64,000 nt of DNA, from contig NZ_JAJCVI010000006.1 of NCBI RefSeq assembly GCF_020567525.1, positions 248,001 through 312,000 on the forward strand, read 5' to 3'. Every line of letters begins with the position of its first letter. Position 1 is the first letter of the stretch. Origin of the DNA: Halorubellus salinus (GTDB taxonomy: Archaea; Halobacteriota; Halobacteria; Halobacteriales; Natrialbaceae). Below the pieces are notes generated by a model. That model was given only the letters and a program-made list of their open reading frames with translations. It was not told the origin of the DNA and did not search any database. Shown here piece by piece: positions 42,974-51,241 of the stretch. The position numbers were made by a program, and so were the translations under genes.

Positions 42974-44536
42974 ATGACCGTCTACGTCGTCGGCCTCGAC
43001 GGAGCCGACTGGTCGCTGCTGCGTCCGTGGGCGAACGCGGGCGACCTCCCTGCGTTCGCGCGCATCCTCGACGAGGGCGTCGATGGCGACCTCCAGAGCA
43101 CGCTCCCGCCCGTGACGTTCCCCGCGTGGAAGTGCTACTCGACCGGGAAGACGCCCGGGAAGCTCGGGGTCTACGAGTGGTACGCGTACGACCGCGACGA
43201 GGGGTCGCTGTCGGCGAACGACGCGAGCGACTTCACGAGCCGCGAGTACTGGGAGGTGCTCGCGGACCACGGTATCGACGCGGGCGTGGTGAACATGCCG
43301 ACGACGCATCCGGCGAACGCCCGCGAGATGGACGGCGTCGACGTCGTCGCCGGCAGTCCCGCGAACGAACGCAAGACGCTCACGAACCCCGAGTCGCTCA
43401 AGCCCGAGTTACTCGACGCTGTCCCCGACTACCGCGTGAAGCCCGACCTCGTCCTGAACGAGGCGACGCCGGAGGAGCTCGTCGCCGAAGGCAAGACGCT
43501 GTTCGACCAGCGGTTCGACGCCGCAGAGTTCCTCGCCGACGAGCGCGACCGCGACCTCGTCCACACGACGTTGTTCTTCACGGACACCCTCCAGCATCGC
43601 CTCTGGGACCGCCCCGAGCACCTCAAAGAGGCCTACCAGCGAATCGACGAGCGCCTCGGCGAGCTCCTGGAGCGCGACGACGCCGACGCCGTCTTCCTGA
43701 TGAGCGACCACGGGTTCACGGCGATCGACGAGATATTCCTCCCGAACCAGTGGCTCGCCGAGCGCGGCGACCTGGCGTTCGCGGACGACGGGACGCGCAC
43801 GCTCCTGTCGACGATGGGGTTCACCGAGGAGCGCCTGAAGCGCGTCGTCGACCGACTCGGGCTCGTCAGTCTCGCCCAGCGCCTCGTCCCGAAGTCCGTG
43901 CAGGGGTTGTTCCCGAGCGAGAGCGGGCGCGTCGCCATCCAGGACGCCGCCATCGACTGGACGGCGACCAAAGCCATCTCGCTCGGCCGCGGGCCAGTGT
44001 ACGTGAATCACGCGGCGTTCGCGGACGCCGACGACCCCGCGGCGGCCGCCGAGCGCTACCGGGAGGCCCTCGCCGACGACATCCGCGACCTGGAGACGCC
44101 CGAGGGAATCCCGGTGGCGAGCGCGGTCCACGACCCCGCGGACGTCTACACGGGCGCTCGCGAACGCGGCCCCGACCTCGTCGTCGAGTACACGGTCGGC
44201 GTCGACGCACCCGAATCCATCGGCGGTGCGGTGTTCGGCGAGCAGACCGAGTGGCTCGCCACGCACCGTCGGAGCGGTATCTTCGCGGGCGTCGGCGACG
44301 ACGTCGCCGCGGGCACCGCCGACCTCGACCTGTACGACCTCGCGCCCACGATCCTGCACTACCTCGACGTTCCCGTCCCCGAGGACGTCGACGGCGACGT
44401 CCGCCGGGACGTCCTCGCGGGCGACGCCACCGACCGCGACGTCGAGACGGGGCCGCCGTCGGCCATCGGCGCCAGCGACCGCGGCGCCGGCGAGGAGGTC
44501 GAGGAGACGCTCAGGGAACTGGGGTACCTGGAATGA
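42974..44536 (+). CDS. Alkaline-phosphatase-superfamily hydrolase/transferase, LGYLE-type (4 of 7)
   Basis: A 520-residue soluble protein. Sites: D9 in YVVGLDGADW, nucleophile T48 in PPVTFPAWKCYSTG, FFTDTLQHRLWD, MSDHGFTAIDEIFLPNQWL, and a late His in LATHRRSGIFAGVG. It ends ETLRELGYLE. The overall layout is very close to the genes at 35 and 38 kb, so these are paralogues. No signal peptide. Its stop overlaps the ATG of the next phosphatase-family gene by 4 nt, so the two are co-translated. Confidence 0.86.
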   Translation: MTVYVVGLDGADWSLLRPWANAGDLPAFARILDEGVDGDLQSTLPPVTFPAWKCYSTGKTPGKLGVYEWYAYDRDEGSLSANDASDFTSREYWEVLADHGIDAGVVNMPTTHPANAREMDGVDVVAGSPANERKTLTNPESLKPELLDAVPDYRVKPDLVLNEATPEELVAEGKTLFDQRFDAAEFLADERDRDLVHTTLFFTDTLQHRLWDRPEHLKEAYQRIDERLGELLERDDADAVFLMSDHGFTAIDEIFLPNQWLAERGDLAFADDGTRTLLSTMGFTEERLKRVVDRLGLVSLAQRLVPKSVQGLFPSESGRVAIQDAAIDWTATKAISLGRGPVYVNHAAFADADDPAAAAERYREALADDIRDLETPEGIPVASAVHDPADVYTGARERGPDLVVEYTVGVDAPESIGGAVFGEQTEWLATHRRSGIFAGVGDDVAAGTADLDLYDLAPTILHYLDVPVPEDVDGDVRRDVLAGDATDRDVETGPPSAIGASDRGAGEEVEETLRELGYLE

Positions 44537-45885
44537 ACCCGTTCCGGTGGTTCCCACGACTGAACAGCAAGTGGGTCGACTTCAAGCATCGAGTGAACCA
44601 CTGGAGGCAACGCCAGACCAGGTCGTTCGATCGCGTGGTGAACGTCGACCGCCCGCGGAACGTGCTCGTCGTCGTCGTGGACTCGCTTCGCGCGGACCAC
44701 GTCTCCGGGTTCGGGTACGACCGCGAGACGACGCCGACGCTCGACGCGTTCGCCGACGAAGCGCGGGCGTTCTCGAACGCGAAGGCGCCCGCCTCGTGGA
44801 CGTTCCCGTCGATCGCCTCCTTGCACTCGGGGCGTTATCCGCACGAGCACGGTGGGCGCATGATCGAGGACCCCCGGAACCTCTCCGCCGAGCAGTTCCC
44901 CACGAAACCCCTCGTCGACGTCCCGATGCTCCCCGACCTCCTCGAAGCCGCGGGCTACGACACGGCGATGTTCACCGCGATTCCGATGGCGGAGAAGGCG
45001 GTCGGCGACCGGTTCCAGACGATCTCTGCGACGTACACGGACGCCCAAGAGCGCGTCGCCGCCACTCGCGACTGGATCTCGGACCGCGATCGCTGGTTCT
45101 GTCATCTCCAACTCGGCGACCCGCACGCTCCGCTCGACGTCCCGGACGAGCACCGCGAGACGTTCGACGTCCCGGACCTCGACGACCTCGAGGATTGGCG
45201 GTTCCGCGAAACGACCGACGGTGCCGGGTTCGAAGCGTATCGAGACGGTCGCGTTCGTGCATACGACGCCGCCGTCAGGGGCGTCGATGACGCGCTCGCT
45301 CCGCTCCTGGAGGGGCTCGACGACGACACCGTCGTCGTGGTCTGCGGGGACCACGGTGAGGCGTTCTGGGAGCACGTCGACCTAGAGCGTACACTGAACG
45401 ACGACCCGCGGGGGTACTACGGGACCGACCACGGCCACAGCGTCCTCGAGGACGTTGCGCGTGTCCCGCTCTGGGTCCGTGCGCCGGACCTCGACGTGGG
45501 ACGCGACGACGCGCCACTCTCACTGACCGCCGTCGTTCCGCTCCTCCTCGACGCACTCGACGCATCGGTCGGTGACGGAGCGATCGCACCGGCGTCCCTC
45601 GATGCGGTCCGCGCGGACCACGTGCCCCTGTGCGAGGAGACCGCGTACGGCTACAACCAGCGCGCGGTGTGGCTCGACGACCACAAGCTCGTCGCGGTGC
45701 CCGCGACCGGGACGCGCCTCGCGTTCGACGTCGCCGACGGCAGCGAGGGCGAGCCGGTCGACGACCTCCCCGACGACCTCGTCGACGCGCTCGAGGGATA
45801 CGGCGACGGCGTCGAGGGCGAGGCCGCCATCGACGTCGACGACGAGACCCGCGACCGGCTCGAGGAACTCGGGTATCTGGAATAG
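44533..45885 (+). CDS. Sulfatase-like alkaline-phosphatase-superfamily enzyme, LGYLE-type (5 of 7)
   Basis: A 450-residue protein of the sulfatase branch. A basic N-terminal extension (1-43; MNPFRWFPRL, KHRVNHWRQRQTR) precedes VLVVVVDSLRADH (D50). The position that is Cys (formylglycine) in true sulfatases is T90 in APASWTFPSIASLHSG. Later sites are VVVCGDHGEAFWEH and YYGTDHGHSVLEDVARVPLW. It ends DRLEELGYLE. Loss of the Cys argues against classical sulfatase chemistry; phosphatase, phosphodiesterase or phosphotransferase activity through Thr is likelier. The basic, amphipathic N-terminus could bind the membrane surface. Coupled to the preceding gene. Confidence 0.85.
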   Translation: MNPFRWFPRLNSKWVDFKHRVNHWRQRQTRSFDRVVNVDRPRNVLVVVVDSLRADHVSGFGYDRETTPTLDAFADEARAFSNAKAPASWTFPSIASLHSGRYPHEHGGRMIEDPRNLSAEQFPTKPLVDVPMLPDLLEAAGYDTAMFTAIPMAEKAVGDRFQTISATYTDAQERVAATRDWISDRDRWFCHLQLGDPHAPLDVPDEHRETFDVPDLDDLEDWRFRETTDGAGFEAYRDGRVRAYDAAVRGVDDALAPLLEGLDDDTVVVVCGDHGEAFWEHVDLERTLNDDPRGYYGTDHGHSVLEDVARVPLWVRAPDLDVGRDDAPLSLTAVVPLLLDALDASVGDGAIAPASLDAVRADHVPLCEETAYGYNQRAVWLDDHKLVAVPATGTRLAFDVADGSEGEPVDDLPDDLVDALEGYGDGVEGEAAIDVDDETRDRLEELGYLE

Positions 45886-45929
45886 TCAGGCCTGGGCCCC
45901 ATGGCGCGCAGGATCGATGGCTCCTGGCG

Positions 45930-47303
45930 TTACTCCAGATAGCCGAGGTCCTCGAGGTGCTCGGTGACCATCTCGTCGTCCTCGCTCACGCCACTTCGTT
46001 CGCCAGCACGCATGCGCTGCATCCGCGCCTGGTGGTCGTCGAGCGCCGCGGCGAGTTCGTCGTACTCGGGGGCGTCCGTCCGGTCGTCCTCGGGGCGTTC
46101 GGCGGGCGTCGCGGTGACGTCGAAGCAGAACTCGCCGTCGTCGGCGTGCCGCAACAGCTTCCAGCCGTCGGCGCGGCGCGCACAGCAGCGGCCGTAGTCG
46201 ACGTCGCGGCCGACGTCGCCGAACGCCCACTCGCGAGCGTCGACGTCGCCCCGGTGGAGGTCGAGCGCGCTCGCGCCCTCCCAGTCGTCGGGGGCGTCGA
46301 GGTCGACGGCGTCCGCGATCGTCGGCGCGGTGTCGACGAGGCGGATCTGGCCGTCGACGGTCGCCGCGTCCAGGTCGGGGTGGTGGACGACGAAGGGGAC
46401 GCGGACGACGCCCTCCCAGAACTCGGGCGGGTGCCCAGCGTGGTCGTGCTCGCCGACGAGTTCGCCGTGGTCCGCGGTGAACACGACGATGGTGTCGCCG
46501 AGGACGCCGCGGTCTGCGAGCGCGTCGAGGAACCCGCGGAACTGGTCGTCGACGTACTTGCACTCGGCGTCGTAGAGCCCGCGGATGACGTCCCACTCGT
46601 CGTCGGTGACCTCCTCGGGGTGATGCGTGCCCTTCCGAGAGAGGGCACGACACTCGGCGACGCTCCGGGGTTCGTCGAGGAACTCGCGCTGGTAGTCGGC
46701 GGGCGCCTCGTAGGGGTGGTGGGCGTCCATGTAGTGCAGCCACGTGAACCAGTCGTCGTCCGCGTCCTGCGCGTCGACGAACTCGAGCGCGCGCTCGTTC
46801 AGCGAGTCCGCGCGTTCGTGCTCGAAGTCTCGACCGCCCGTGGTCGCGAACAGCGCGTCGACGCGGTTGTAGACGCGTTCGATGGTCCGGAAGACGACGC
46901 CGTCCTTGTCGAGGTTCGACTGCACGAACTGCTTGAACTCGTTGACGTTCGCGCCGTCACTGCTCGCGTCGTGCATCGCGTCGAACCCGCGGTCGTAGTG
47001 GTACGCGCCGCTCGCGAACTGGTTGTCGGTGTAGCCCGCGGTCGCGTACCCGGCGTCCGAGAGGACCTCCGCGAGCGTCCGGATGGGACCGCCGGCGTCG
47101 GCGGGCGGGATGCCGAGGCCGTCGACGCTCGCGAAGTACCGGCTCGCGTGGATGGCGGGGAACGACGCGGGCGTGGACGGCCCGTTCGCGACGCACTCCG
47201 TGAACTCGACGGCGTCGTCCGCGAACGCGCGTGTCTCCGGCATCACCCTCGGCGCGATGCGGTCGACGCGCAGCGAGTCGACGGTGACGAGGGCGACGTT
47301 CAT
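45930..47303 (-). CDS. Sulfatase-like alkaline-phosphatase-superfamily enzyme, LGYLE-type (6 of 7)
   Basis: A 457-residue sulfatase-branch protein. The first metal site is VALVTVDSLRVDR (D9). The nucleophile position is probably S47 in TPASFPAIHASRY, with no Cys and no Arg four residues on. WLHYMDAHHPYEAP, FTADHGELVGEHDHAGHP and VRVPFVVHHPDL follow the sulfatase pattern. It ends EHLEDLGYLE. The ATG at 47303 starts MNVALVTVDS; the minus-strand TTTTTTAAG at about 47325-47333 is 27 nt upstream, so it is leaderless. No signal peptide. Convergent with the gene ending at 45885. Confidence 0.84.
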   Translation of the reverse strand: MNVALVTVDSLRVDRIAPRVMPETRAFADDAVEFTECVANGPSTPASFPAIHASRYFASVDGLGIPPADAGGPIRTLAEVLSDAGYATAGYTDNQFASGAYHYDRGFDAMHDASSDGANVNEFKQFVQSNLDKDGVVFRTIERVYNRVDALFATTGGRDFEHERADSLNERALEFVDAQDADDDWFTWLHYMDAHHPYEAPADYQREFLDEPRSVAECRALSRKGTHHPEEVTDDEWDVIRGLYDAECKYVDDQFRGFLDALADRGVLGDTIVVFTADHGELVGEHDHAGHPPEFWEGVVRVPFVVHHPDLDAATVDGQIRLVDTAPTIADAVDLDAPDDWEGASALDLHRGDVDAREWAFGDVGRDVDYGRCCARRADGWKLLRHADDGEFCFDVTATPAERPEDDRTDAPEYDELAAALDDHQARMQRMRAGERSGVSEDDEMVTEHLEDLGYLE

Positions 47304-47424
47304 ACCGGGGAGATGCCGGGCATCGCTTAAAAAATGACGCTTCCCGCGGGGTGCCCTCGGTGCGGGCGAGCGCCGCCGCTTGCGTTCGCTGGCAGGTCAG
47401 ATCCCGTACGCCCTCGCTGGCAGG

Positions 47425-48579
47425 TCAGGCTTCGTCCGCGGCGACGATGCGCGCGACGGCCTCGCGGGCGTGCTCGCGGAAGGCGTCGTGAGACCAGTCC
47501 GCGGCCGTCTGCTGGATGCGGTCGGGGTCCCACTCGGCGTCGAGGATTCGCTCGACGCCCTGGCGGACGCCGTCCTCGCTGACGGGGACGACGACGCCGT
47601 CCTCGCCGTCGGTGACGTGATTGTCGAGGTTCGGTTCGTCGGGGACGACGACGGGTTTGCCGGCGCTCTGGAACTCCTTCGGGGTCATCCCGCAGTGCTC
47701 CTCGCGAGCGAACGCGATACCGCCCGTCGATTCGGCGACGAGGTCGGCGAGCGCGTCGTCGGAGAGGCGTTCGTGGACCTCGACGTTCCGCCGGCGCGCG
47801 ACCTGCTTGCGGAGGGGCCCGTCGCCGACGAGCACGAGTCGCGCGTCGAGGTCGCGGAAGGCGCGAGCGACGACGTCGGTGCGCTTCATGTCGTTCAGTC
47901 GGCCGATCATCACGAAGTACGGGTCGTCGGCGTCGGCTGGCGCGTGCTCGAACCGGTCCACGTCGATTGGCGGGTTCACTACGGGGACCTCGCTGCGGTC
48001 CCGGAGGTAGTGCTTGTGGACGCGCTCGCGGGTGAACGCGCTGTTCGCGAGCATTCCCGTGCAGTAGTCCGCGAAGTGCCGGTCGAGGACGGTGACGAGC
48101 GTCGTCGTCGCCCAGTCGACGACGCCGTCGGTCGGGCGCGCGTAGAACCGCGGTGGCGGGACGTGACAGTAGTGGACGTGATGCTGGTCGTGGGCCGGCA
48201 CCCACCACTTCGCGGCGGTCCCGCTGGAGATGACGACGTCCTCCTCGAAGTCGAGGCCGCGGAACCCGGCGGCGCGCAGGAGTTCCGACGCCGGTCGCAC
48301 GGTGTCGTTGAGGAATACCTTCGAGGAGAGGCCGTCGTGGAAGCGTTCCTGGAACGGGAACGCGACGTCGTACTCGCTCCAGAACTCGCGGTCGGGCGTG
48401 TGCCCGACGGTGAGCGGGGCGTCGAACGCGTCCGCGAGCGCCTTCGCGACGCGTGCCGCGCCGCCGGGATGGATCCACGAGCCCTCGTGGACGATTCGCA
48501 CGGAGCGGTCGGCGAGGACCTCGTCGACGTCAACGTCGGCGTCGGGGAGCGCGGGCGCCTCGGTGTCGCGGTCGGTCAT
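47425..48579 (-). CDS. GT-B glycosyltransferase (family 4-like)
   Basis: A 384-residue glycosyltransferase. The N-terminal half has HEGSWIHPGGAARVAKALADAF (acceptor-side Gly-rich loop) and VHYCHVPPPRFYARP. The C-terminal half has FVMIGRLNDMKRTDVVARAFRDL, LVLVGDGPLRKQ, and the donor-site segment EEHCGMTPKEFQSAGKPVVVP, all typical of GT4. Its ATG overlaps the end of the upstream sulfatase-like gene by 4 nt. A 14-base word, CGCTGGCAGGTCAG, occurs just after the gene at about 47387 and again at about 47416, over the stop codon. Predicted to act in glycan assembly with the island's other enzymes. Confidence 0.88.
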   Translation of the reverse strand: MTDRDTEAPALPDADVDVDEVLADRSVRIVHEGSWIHPGGAARVAKALADAFDAPLTVGHTPDREFWSEYDVAFPFQERFHDGLSSKVFLNDTVRPASELLRAAGFRGLDFEEDVVISSGTAAKWWVPAHDQHHVHYCHVPPPRFYARPTDGVVDWATTTLVTVLDRHFADYCTGMLANSAFTRERVHKHYLRDRSEVPVVNPPIDVDRFEHAPADADDPYFVMIGRLNDMKRTDVVARAFRDLDARLVLVGDGPLRKQVARRRNVEVHERLSDDALADLVAESTGGIAFAREEHCGMTPKEFQSAGKPVVVPDEPNLDNHVTDGEDGVVVPVSEDGVRQGVERILDAEWDPDRIQQTAADWSHDAFREHAREAVARIVAADEA

Positions 48580-49712
48580 TCCAGGTAGCCGAGTTCGGCG
48601 AGGGTCTCCTCGTCCGCGTCGTACCGCGTGATGCCGCCGTCGACGTCGAACGCCTCCAGGGCGTCCTTGAGGTCGTCGTCCATCGGGGCGTCGTTCCCCT
48701 GGAGGTCCCGCGCCGAGTAGGAGTCGGCGTCGTCGGGGTCGTAGTTCACGATGCCGTCGCGGTTCATCGCCGCGCGCCGGTCGCCGTAGAGCGCGAACGC
48801 GACGTCGCGGTCCTCGCGGCCGAGGCCGTGTTCCTCGCCGACGAGCATGCTCGGGACGTCGATGAGGCTCGCGACGTCACCGAACGACCAGTCGACGTTC
48901 TTCGTCGCGAGCGGGACGTGATGCAGGAGCGGATGCAGGAGGCCGGGGTGACCCCAGACGCCGTCCTCGCCGAGGAGTTCGCCGTGGTCCGAGAGGAAGA
49001 CGACCTCCGTGTCCTCCGGAATCCCCTCCCAGAGGCGCCGGAGTTCGACGTCGAGTTCCTCGCACTCGCGCCGGTAGAGTTCGCGGACGAGGTCGGCCTC
49101 CTCGTCGTTCACGCGATGCGAGATCGCCTTCCGGCTCACGCGGTTCGCGTAGTCCCGAGAGACGGGCGCGCTGTGGGGGTCGTAGGGGTGGTGTGGCTCC
49201 ATGAAGTGCAGCCACCCGAACCAGTCGTCGTGACCGTCGGTCTGCTCGAAGAACGTCTCGATGACGTCGTCCGCGCGCCGGAAGGACTTCCCGAGCTTCA
49301 CGACCTTCGACCGTGCGCGCTCTATCTGGTTCCACGCCGCCGCCGCGACCTTGTACGGCGTCGACCCGAGCTCGAGCTTGTCCGAGACGAACCCCGCGAT
49401 GCCCTCCTCGCTCGCCGACGGGCTCTCGAAGTGGTCGAACGCGTCGTCGTACCCGTACTTCGGCGAGAGCAGGTGGTTCGTCGTGATACCGACCTTGCGG
49501 CCGTCGACGCGGCGCGCGACGCTCGTCCCGTCCTTCAGCCCGCGCTGGAGCGCGTACTCGCCGCCGACGATGGCGGGGAACGACCCGAAGGTCTCCGGGA
49601 ACGTCGAGAACGCACGGTCGTGCTCGAACTCGAGGTACTCGCGGGTCGCGGGGAAGTGCCTGAAGTGGTCGTAGCGGAGCGAGTCGACCGTGACGAGGAG
49701 TTTTCGCGTCAT
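48576..49712 (-). CDS. Sulfatase-like alkaline-phosphatase-superfamily enzyme, LGYLE-type (7 of 7)
   Basis: At 378 residues the shortest of the seven. Metal site LLVTVDSLRYDHF (D10); nucleophile position S44 in ETFGSFPAIVGG; WLHFMEPHHPYDPH; FLSDHGELLGEDGVWGHPGLLHP. It ends ETLAELGYLE. There is no Cys at the formylglycine position and no export signal. It is closest in pattern to the gene at 45.9 kb (both use S-F-P-A). It is the first gene of a two-gene unit with the glycosyltransferase, so the two probably act on the same sugar. The ATG at 49712 gives MTRKLLVTVDS. Confidence 0.84.
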   Translation of the reverse strand: MTRKLLVTVDSLRYDHFRHFPATREYLEFEHDRAFSTFPETFGSFPAIVGGEYALQRGLKDGTSVARRVDGRKVGITTNHLLSPKYGYDDAFDHFESPSASEEGIAGFVSDKLELGSTPYKVAAAAWNQIERARSKVVKLGKSFRRADDVIETFFEQTDGHDDWFGWLHFMEPHHPYDPHSAPVSRDYANRVSRKAISHRVNDEEADLVRELYRRECEELDVELRRLWEGIPEDTEVVFLSDHGELLGEDGVWGHPGLLHPLLHHVPLATKNVDWSFGDVASLIDVPSMLVGEEHGLGREDRDVAFALYGDRRAAMNRDGIVNYDPDDADSYSARDLQGNDAPMDDDLKDALEAFDVDGGITRYDADEETLAELGYLE

Positions 49713-49852
49713 GGATGAGGGGAGCGGTGGGGCGCCCGGGCGGGGGTCGCGGTTCGCGTCCCGGGACGTCGTCGTTACGGCGGCGAACGCGGCGCGCGCG
49801 AAAAAACGCTTCGGTCACGCCGCTCGCGGTCGTTCTGCTGTCTGGCGACCGG

Positions 49853-51121
49853 TCAGCGTTCGCCGGTGATGACGTCCGCGACGCGCTCCCGGTCGAACAA
49901 CTGCTCGTCGTCAGGTATCTCGGGGTACGGCTGGCCGTCCTCGTAGGTCGGCCACGCGCCGAAGCGCTCGGGGTAGAGCTGTTTCGCGCCCATCTCGAGC
50001 TGGAAGAGGTTCATGATGGGGCCCTGGTAGCGCATGCCGGCGGGGTAGACGCGGTCGTTCTGGACGGCGGCGAGTTCGCTCCCGACGGGGTGGTCGCGTA
50101 GCGCTCGCTTCGTGTCCGTCATCGAGTAGTTCGGGGTGAGTCCCCAGAGGTGGAGGAAGACGTCGGGGTCGGCTTCGGCCATCGTCTCGTAGTCGACGGT
50201 CCCCCAGAGGCTCCCCCAGTCCTCGTCGGCGAACGCGTCGGTCGCGCCGAGCGGGCGGGTGTCGGCGAGCCAGTACCCGGGTTCGTTGAGGTGGTACGTG
50301 TAGAACTGCTCGCCGTCGGCGCTCAGCGTGGCGCGGACCGCGGTCGGGCGCTCGGATGCCGGTGGCAGGTCCGCCTGGATGGTGGCGACGAGGTCCTCGT
50401 GGACGGCGGCGAGCGCCTCGTAGCGCTCGCGCTCGCGGAACACCGCCGCGACCTTCTCGAAGAGCCCCCAGAGCCCGTAGAACTGGTAGTCCTCGACGCC
50501 GTCGGGGACGCCGTTGTTCGTGCCGCTGTAGAAGTTCCCGAACCACGGACCGACCGTGGTCGCGACCTCGTCGACGTCGCCGTCGTCCCAGTTCTGCTGG
50601 CTGGCCGCCCAGACTGGGTCCGCGAGGTGGACGTCGCTGTCGAGTTCGTACAGCTTCTCCTTCGGGAGGCCGTCGACGAGCGGGTCGAGGAGCCCCTCGT
50701 ACTCGAAGGAGACGCCGTCGAGCCGGCTGTAGTAGTGGTTCATCGTCGTGCCGGACATCTCGGGGACGTAGAGGGCGTTGACGGCGTCACCGCGACCGAG
50801 CGCGACGGCCATGTCGGCGTACGTCGAGAACACCGTGAAGACGTCCTCGGGCGGCTGTTCGAACGCGACGTCGCCCATCGGCGACATCGACACCGAGTAC
50901 GGGCCAGGCTCCGACTGGGTCGTCTCGTTCGCGTCGCCGTCGTCGCCGGTCGTGGGGTCGGTGTCGTCGGTGCGGTTCGTCCTCGTGGAGTCGGTGTTGC
51001 TCGCACAGCCGGCGAGCAGTCCGGCGGCGACGGTGGCGCTGCCGGTCAGGATGCGTCGGCGCGTCGAGTCTGCCGCGTTGTTCGGGCCGTCGGGTTCGTC
51101 GTCGTTCAGGTCGTCGACCAT
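49853..51121 (-). CDS. Siderophore/iron-type ABC transporter substrate-binding lipoprotein
   Basis: A 422-residue binding protein of the BtuF/FhuD class. The Tat motif STRRRILTG (RRR 21-23) and lipobox LLAGC (C39) indicate a Tat-exported lipoprotein; an Asp/Thr-rich linker follows. The binding domain shows the helical-backbone arrangement with PEDVFTVFSTYADMAVALGRGDAV near its start and ADPDVFLHLWGLTPNYS later. An iron-box palindrome directly precedes the ATG, which argues for iron as cargo. No permease or ATPase gene is adjacent, so it must use a transporter encoded elsewhere. The ATG at 51121 follows from the position of the signal peptide. Confidence 0.88.
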   Translation of the reverse strand: MVDDLNDDEPDGPNNAADSTRRRILTGSATVAAGLLAGCASNTDSTRTNRTDDTDPTTGDDGDANETTQSEPGPYSVSMSPMGDVAFEQPPEDVFTVFSTYADMAVALGRGDAVNALYVPEMSGTTMNHYYSRLDGVSFEYEGLLDPLVDGLPKEKLYELDSDVHLADPVWAASQQNWDDGDVDEVATTVGPWFGNFYSGTNNGVPDGVEDYQFYGLWGLFEKVAAVFRERERYEALAAVHEDLVATIQADLPPASERPTAVRATLSADGEQFYTYHLNEPGYWLADTRPLGATDAFADEDWGSLWGTVDYETMAEADPDVFLHLWGLTPNYSMTDTKRALRDHPVGSELAAVQNDRVYPAGMRYQGPIMNLFQLEMGAKQLYPERFGAWPTYEDGQPYPEIPDDEQLFDRERVADVITGER

Positions 51122-51124
51122 GAA

Positions 51125-51140
51125 TTTAGGCAGGCCTAAA
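51125..51140 (-). promoter_or_regulatory. Iron-box palindrome (DtxR/Idr-like operator)
   Basis: TTTAGG-CAGG-CCTAAA is a perfect 6+4+6 inverted repeat lying 4-19 nt upstream of the start codon. TTAGG/CCTAA repeats are the recognised operator type for haloarchaeal DtxR-family iron regulators. A TATA-like TTATCAG on the minus strand (about 51144-51150) lies just upstream, so a bound repressor would sit on the transcription start. Confidence 0.8.
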
Positions 51141-51241
51141 ACACTGATAACGGCTTCGGTTCTCGGGCGAACAGCGCGCGGTCCCGGCGACGGCGGCCGC
51201 GACCGCCGGGGTTTTTCTCGGCGCCGCTCGCAGGCGAGAGT

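Noticed and set aside
44533-49712. Calling three genes formylglycine sulfatases
   Set aside because: The required Cys (or Ser) followed by P-S-R is missing; only T/S-x-P-A/S remains.
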